The position numbers and the translations under genes were made by a program. Positions 59,431-64,000 of a stretch of DNA of 64,000 nucleotides are shown piece after piece. The stretch comes from Microvirga terrestris. Lineage in GTDB: Bacteria; Pseudomonadota; Alphaproteobacteria; Rhizobiales; Beijerinckiaceae. Numbering within the stretch: the stretch's first letter is position 1; each line of letters begins with the position of its first letter. Under the pieces are notes generated by a model that worked only from the letters and a program-made list of their open reading frames with translations, was not told the DNA's origin and did not search any database. The stretch spans positions 620,001-684,000 of the forward strand of contig NZ_JADQDN010000001.1 of NCBI RefSeq assembly GCF_015694425.1. The letters are read 5' to 3'.

Positions 59431-60450
59431 ATGAAAAAGGCTCTCGTATCGATTGCCTTCGGTCTGACGGCCAGCCTGCTTGCCACGGGCGCCTCGGCCC
59501 AGGCGACGCTCAACAGCGTCAAGCAGAAGGGCTTCCTGACCTGCGGCTCGAACACGGGTCTCGCCGGCTTCGGCCAGCCTGACGCCCAGGGCAACTGGAC
59601 CGGCCTCGACGTCGATCTCTGCCGCGCCATCGCGGCCGCGATCTTCGACGACCCGACCAAGGTCCGCTACATCCCGCTCGCCGCCAAGGACCGCTTCACG
59701 GCGCTCCAGTCGGGCGAGGTGGACGTGCTGTCCCGCAACTCGACCGCGACCATGTCACGCGACACGCAGCTCGGCCTCGACTTCCCGGCGATCAACTACT
59801 TCGATGGCCAGGGCTTCATGGTCCGCAAGAAGCTCGGCGTCTCCTCTGCCAAGGAGATGAACGGCGCCTCGATCTGCACCCAGCAGGGCACCACGACCGA
59901 GCTGAATCTCGCCGACTACTTCCGTGCCAACAACATGAAGTACGAAGTGGTGGCCTTCGCGACCTCGGACGAGACCTTCAAGGCCTATGACGCCGGCCGC
60001 TGCGACGCCTTCACCACCGACGCCTCGGGCCTCTACGCCGAGCGTCTGCGCGCGTCGGCTCCGGACGATCATATCGTTCTGCCCGAGATCATCTCGAAGG
60101 AGCCGCTTGGCCCGGCAGTCCGCCACGGCGACAACAACTGGGGCGATATCGTCCGCTGGACCCACATGGCCATGCTGAACGCCGAAGAGCTCGGCGTCAC
60201 CAAGGCCAATGTCGACCAGATGAAGACCTCCGACAACCCGGAGATCAAGCGCCTGCTCGGCACCGAGGGCAAGTTCGGTGAGGCCGTCGGCCTGACCAAC
60301 GATTGGGCCGTCCGCATCATCAAGCACGTGGGCAACTACGGAGAGTCGTTCGAGAAGAACGTTGGCGAAGGCTCGCGCCTGAAGATCAAGCGCGGCCAGA
60401 ATGCGCTCTGGACCAAGGGCGGCCTGCAATACGGCATCCCGGTTCGCTAA
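59431..60450 (+). CDS. aapJ: General L-amino acid ABC transporter binding protein
   Basis: A 339-residue periplasmic binding protein. The signal peptide MKKALVSIAFGLTASLLATG is cleaved before QATLNSVKQKG. CGSNTGLAGFGQPDAQGNW and GLDVDLCRAIAAAIFDD are strongly typical of AapJ/BztA, as are STATMSRDTQLGLDFP and TTDASGLYAERL. ATG 59431 follows GGGAGAA. It heads aapJQMP, a broad-range amino-acid importer of Rhizobiales that also influences solute export. Confidence 0.95.
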   Translation: MKKALVSIAFGLTASLLATGASAQATLNSVKQKGFLTCGSNTGLAGFGQPDAQGNWTGLDVDLCRAIAAAIFDDPTKVRYIPLAAKDRFTALQSGEVDVLSRNSTATMSRDTQLGLDFPAINYFDGQGFMVRKKLGVSSAKEMNGASICTQQGTTTELNLADYFRANNMKYEVVAFATSDETFKAYDAGRCDAFTTDASGLYAERLRASAPDDHIVLPEIISKEPLGPAVRHGDNNWGDIVRWTHMAMLNAEELGVTKANVDQMKTSDNPEIKRLLGTEGKFGEAVGLTNDWAVRIIKHVGNYGESFEKNVGEGSRLKIKRGQNALWTKGGLQYGIPVR

Positions 60451-60464
60451 GCGATCCAAGACCA

Positions 60465-60493
60465 GGGCGTCCGGATTGTCCGGGCGCCCTTTA
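60465..60493 (+). terminator. Hairpin between aapJ and aapQ
   Basis: GGGCGTCCGG (60465-60474) pairs with CCGGGCGCCC (60480-60489), 10 bp with one G-T pair and a five-base loop, then TTTAAG. The short T-tract suggests partial termination or mRNA stabilisation, as with the other binding-protein genes here. Confidence 0.6.
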
Positions 60494-60585
60494 AGAATAC
60501 GCCTCAACAATAAAAAAAGCCGCTTGCCCCGGGCACGAACAGGGGAGGACGGCCGGGTATCGAGAGCCGTCAGAGGATAAACTCA

Positions 60586-61788
60586 GTGCAGACCGCTGTC
60601 AGTCAGACATCGCCCCCCAAGAAATCCTTTCTCTACGATCCCAAGGTTCGTGGAGCGTTTTATCAGGTCGTTCTCGTCGCCGCGATCATCTTCCTTTTCT
60701 ATATCGCTGCGACGAACGCCATCGACAACCTGCAGCGCGCTAAGATCGCCTCAGGCTTCGGCTTCCTCAACAACACGGCCGGCTTCGACATCAGCCAGAC
60801 CCTGATTCGGTTCAGCGCGGCCGGCGGCACCTATGGTGACGCCTTCATCGTCGGTCTTCTGAACACCCTGGTGGTCTCGGCGATCGGCATTTTCTTCACA
60901 ACGTTCCTTGGCTTCCTCATCGGCATCGCTCGCCTGTCCAAGAACTGGATGGTGGCGAAGGTCGCCATGGTTTATGTGGAGACGCTGCGCAACATCCCCC
61001 TGCTGGTCCAATTGCTGTTCTGGTACATCGCGGTTCTGGGAGCCCTGCCGCAGCCGCGTAATTCCCTCGAGATGGGCGCAGGGTTCTATCTGAATGCCCG
61101 CGGCCTGTTCATGGCCAGGCCCCTTTGGGGAACGAATATCGGGTTGCTGGTCGCAGCGCTCGTGATTGGACTCGTCGGCACGTTCATCTATCGCCGCTGG
61201 GCCAAGCAGCAGCAGGAACAGACCGGCAGGCAATATCCCGTCGGCAAAGTGACGTTGGCTCTTGTCCTTGGACTGCCGATCTTGACCTGGATCATTCTCG
61301 CATTGATCGGCGCCAATCCCATAACCTTCGAACTGCCGCGCAAGGGCACTTTCAACCTGACAGGCGGTATGCAGGTCCTGCCGGAGTTTGTGGCGCTGCT
61401 CCTCGGCCTCGTTACCTATACGGCAGCCTTCATTGCCGAAGTGGTGCGCGCCGGCATTCTTGCGGTGTCGAAGGGGCAGACGGAAGCAGCTGGCTCGCTC
61501 GGCCTCACGCCAGGCCAGACCCTGCGTCTCGTGGTGATCCCGCAGGCCATGCGAGTGATCATTCCTCCGCTGACAAGCCAATATCTCAACCTGACGAAGA
61601 ACTCGTCGCTTGCCGTCGCCATCGGCTATCCCGATCTGGTTCAGGTCTTCATGGGAACCGTTCTCAACCAGACAGGTCAGGCCATCGAGGTCGTCGTCAT
61701 CACCATGGGCGTGTATCTTACGATCAGCCTGCTGACCTCGTTCATTATGAACGTCTACAACCGCCGTGTGGCGATCGTCGAACGGTAG
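60586..61788 (+). CDS. aapQ: General L-amino acid ABC transporter permease
   Basis: A 400-residue inner-membrane subunit of the His/Glu/Gln/Arg permease family. GTG 60586 follows AGAGGATAA. LNTLVVSAIGIFFTTFLGFL begins the conserved permease core, and the C-terminal EVVRAGILAVSKGQTEAAGS is the EAA coupling motif. AapQ/BztB-type permeases are longer than ordinary ones owing to an N-terminal extension and a large periplasmic/cytoplasmic insert (about 160-260), both present here. Confidence 0.94.
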   Translation: MQTAVSQTSPPKKSFLYDPKVRGAFYQVVLVAAIIFLFYIAATNAIDNLQRAKIASGFGFLNNTAGFDISQTLIRFSAAGGTYGDAFIVGLLNTLVVSAIGIFFTTFLGFLIGIARLSKNWMVAKVAMVYVETLRNIPLLVQLLFWYIAVLGALPQPRNSLEMGAGFYLNARGLFMARPLWGTNIGLLVAALVIGLVGTFIYRRWAKQQQEQTGRQYPVGKVTLALVLGLPILTWIILALIGANPITFELPRKGTFNLTGGMQVLPEFVALLLGLVTYTAAFIAEVVRAGILAVSKGQTEAAGSLGLTPGQTLRLVVIPQAMRVIIPPLTSQYLNLTKNSSLAVAIGYPDLVQVFMGTVLNQTGQAIEVVVITMGVYLTISLLTSFIMNVYNRRVAIVER

Positions 61789-61796
61789 GAGATCCT

Positions 61797-63116
61797 GTGA
61801 GCACCGCCGTCGACTTTCCTCATTTCGTTCGCGCCAATCAGGTGGAGGCTCTGCCGCCACCCAATTTGGCCCGCGGTCCCATTGCCTGGATCCGGGAGAA
61901 TCTCTTTTCCGGTGTCTGGAATACTCTGCTGACCCTGGTGGTCTTCTACCTCCTGTATATCAGTGTCCCACCCCTGCTGAAATTCTTGGTGATCGATGCG
62001 GTCTGGACCGGCACCGACCGGGCTGCCTGCCGCGCCGACACGGGCGGCAGTGAGGCCGGCGCCTGCTGGGCCTTCATCTGGGACAAGCTCAATTACTTCA
62101 TCTACGGCTCCTACACGATTTCGGAGCGCTGGCGGGTCAACATCTTCTTCGCCCTCCTGGCCATCGGCGTCGTGTGGCTCTTGTGGCTGAAGGCGCCACG
62201 CCGGGATCTGGGAGCAGTTTACTTCTTCTGGGTATTCCCGGTCGTTTCCTATATCCTGCTGACGGGTGGCAATGAGAGCTTCAGCGGCCGCTTCTGGATC
62301 GGCTTCCTCATCTTCGGCGCGCTGGTCATATCGCTCTTCGCCTTCTTGGCGGCGCTGCTGAAGACCTCGATCCGCCCGGCGCTCATCCTGGGTGGCGGTA
62401 TCGTGGCGGTGATCGGCATTACGCTGGCCTTGGTCGACCTCGATTTCGGTCTCGCGCATGTGCCCACATCCTTGTGGGGCGGCGTCCTCGTGACCCTGCT
62501 GGTGGCAACAGTGGGCATCGTGGTCTCGCTGCCGTTCGGCATCGTGCTGGCCCTCGGGCGACGCTCGAAGCTGCCGATCGTCAGGATGGCCTCGGTGATC
62601 TTCATCGAGTTCGTGCGTGGCGTACCGCTGATCACGGTTCTGATCATGGCCAACACCATGCTGCCGCTCTTCCTGCCGGGTGACATGACGGTGGATCGCC
62701 TGCTGCGGCCGCTAATCGGCACTGCGCTCTTTGCCTCCGCCTACATGGCCGAAGTGGTGCGCGGCGGTCTCCAGGCCATGCCGAAGGGGCAATATGAAGG
62801 TGCCATGTCGCTGGGCCTCAACTACCCGCAGATGATGTCCCTCATTATCCTGCCGCAGGCCCTGCGCATCGTGATCCCCGGCATCGTGAACACCTTCATC
62901 GGCCTGTTCAAGGACACCTCCCTGGTGGCCATCGTGGGCATCTTCGATCTGGTCAAGACCATCGAGGCGTCCCGCATCGATCCGGCTTGGGCGGCGCCTA
63001 CCATCGGCATCACCGGGTATGCTTTTGCGGCCCTGTTCTACTTTGTCTTCTGCTTTAGCATGTCGCGATATTCTCTTGGGGTCGAGCGCCGCCTTGCGGC
63101 TGGTCAGAAACGGTAA
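61797..63116 (+). CDS. aapM: General L-amino acid ABC transporter permease
   Basis: A 439-residue partner permease. GTG 61797 follows TAGGAGATCC. It has several N-terminal helices, then the permease core with VATVGIVVSLPFGIVLALGR, FVRGVPLITVLIMANTMLPL and AEVVRGGLQAMPKGQYEGAM. SLILPQALRIVIPG-type and FKDTSLVAIVGIFDLVK segments close the core. Eight bases separate it from aapQ, and six from aapP. Confidence 0.94.
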   Translation: MSTAVDFPHFVRANQVEALPPPNLARGPIAWIRENLFSGVWNTLLTLVVFYLLYISVPPLLKFLVIDAVWTGTDRAACRADTGGSEAGACWAFIWDKLNYFIYGSYTISERWRVNIFFALLAIGVVWLLWLKAPRRDLGAVYFFWVFPVVSYILLTGGNESFSGRFWIGFLIFGALVISLFAFLAALLKTSIRPALILGGGIVAVIGITLALVDLDFGLAHVPTSLWGGVLVTLLVATVGIVVSLPFGIVLALGRRSKLPIVRMASVIFIEFVRGVPLITVLIMANTMLPLFLPGDMTVDRLLRPLIGTALFASAYMAEVVRGGLQAMPKGQYEGAMSLGLNYPQMMSLIILPQALRIVIPGIVNTFIGLFKDTSLVAIVGIFDLVKTIEASRIDPAWAAPTIGITGYAFAALFYFVFCFSMSRYSLGVERRLAAGQKR

Positions 63117-63122
63117 ACATTC

Positions 63123-63911
<789 letters not shown>

Positions 63912-63927
63912 TACACACTCTCGCAAC

Positions 63928-63959
63928 AAAAAGGCCCCGAGTCTCCTAGGAGCCTTTTT
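63928..63959 (+). terminator. Intrinsic terminator of the aap operon
   Basis: AAAAAGGC (63928-63935) pairs with GCCTTTTT (63952-63959), enclosing the palindrome TCCTAGGA. It lies 17 bp after the aapP stop; with its A- and T-runs it could work in both directions. After it, the last 40 bases show no gene. Confidence 0.75.
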
Positions 63960-64000
63960 GTTTGGCTTGATTGACCTCTCCGTCATGGCCGGGCCTGTCC

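Overview
The window is high-GC DNA from an alphaproteobacterium, most likely Hyphomicrobiales close to Microvirga/Methylobacteriaceae. This is inferred from an EcfG-type general-stress sigma factor with a NepR-like region (this system is confined to Alphaproteobacteria), an Aap-type amino-acid ABC transporter, OGFr-related and post-SET/SET proteins, and gene content dominated by ABC importers for peptides, uronates and pentoses. I see no rRNA, tRNA, insertion sequence, phage gene or CRISPR array. It reads as chromosomal catabolic territory.

Region 1 (1-13592) is a divergent pair. Leftward from a GntR regulator at 6378 runs a tightly overlapping operon: creatininase-family hydrolase, ketopantoate-reductase-like dehydrogenase, SDR dehydrogenase, polysaccharide-deacetylase/cyclic-amidase-like hydrolase, DmpA-type P1 aminopeptidase and an isoaspartyl peptidase cut by the window edge. 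Rightward runs a complete Dpp/Gsi-type peptide ABC importer ending in an M32 carboxypeptidase. An 18-bp near-palindrome lies between the two. Region 2 (13606-23976) is a second, independent peptide-import operon on the minus strand: FCD-type GntR regulator, two ATPases, binding protein, two permeases, a gamma-glutamyltransferase without signal peptide, a DUF1028 Ntn-hydrolase-like protein, a TauE/SafE permease and an OGFr-related protein. Together these loci carry four hydrolases of autoprocessing/Ntn-like families and look like a salvage island for unusual peptides or amides.

Region 3 (24192-35533) holds a YeeZ-like epimerase, an M20 amidohydrolase, then a hexuronate module: mannonate dehydratase, UxuR-like regulator, glucuronate isomerase, a four-gene ABC importer with a Tat-type binding protein, and fructuronate reductase. 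It takes glucuronate to 2-keto-3-deoxygluconate. Region 4 (35608-41627) is mixed: RidA/TetR divergent pair with two operator palindromes, a SET-domain protein, a cytochrome P450 broken by one in-frame amber codon, a single-domain response regulator, a double cold-shock-domain protein and a PhoH ATPase.

Region 5 (42039-52994) is sugar metabolism: ribokinase, then on the minus strand xylulokinase, an RbsA/RbsC/RbsB importer, AraD, AraB, a PfkB-type fructokinase and an AGE-family mannose isomerase-like protein. No dedicated regulator is visible. Region 6 (53174-57988) contains the NepR-like/EcfG sigma fusion, two small unknown proteins, and an ArnT-like / family-2 glycosyltransferase / LAB_N operon for envelope lipid modification. 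Region 7 (58007-63911) has cystathionine beta-lyase divergent from an aapJQMP general amino-acid importer.

Most striking observations: the NepR-like/sigma fusion; the P450 with an amber codon plus loss of the ExxR arginine; the double TetR operator; recurring hairpins after binding-protein genes; and the paired peptide-salvage loci.
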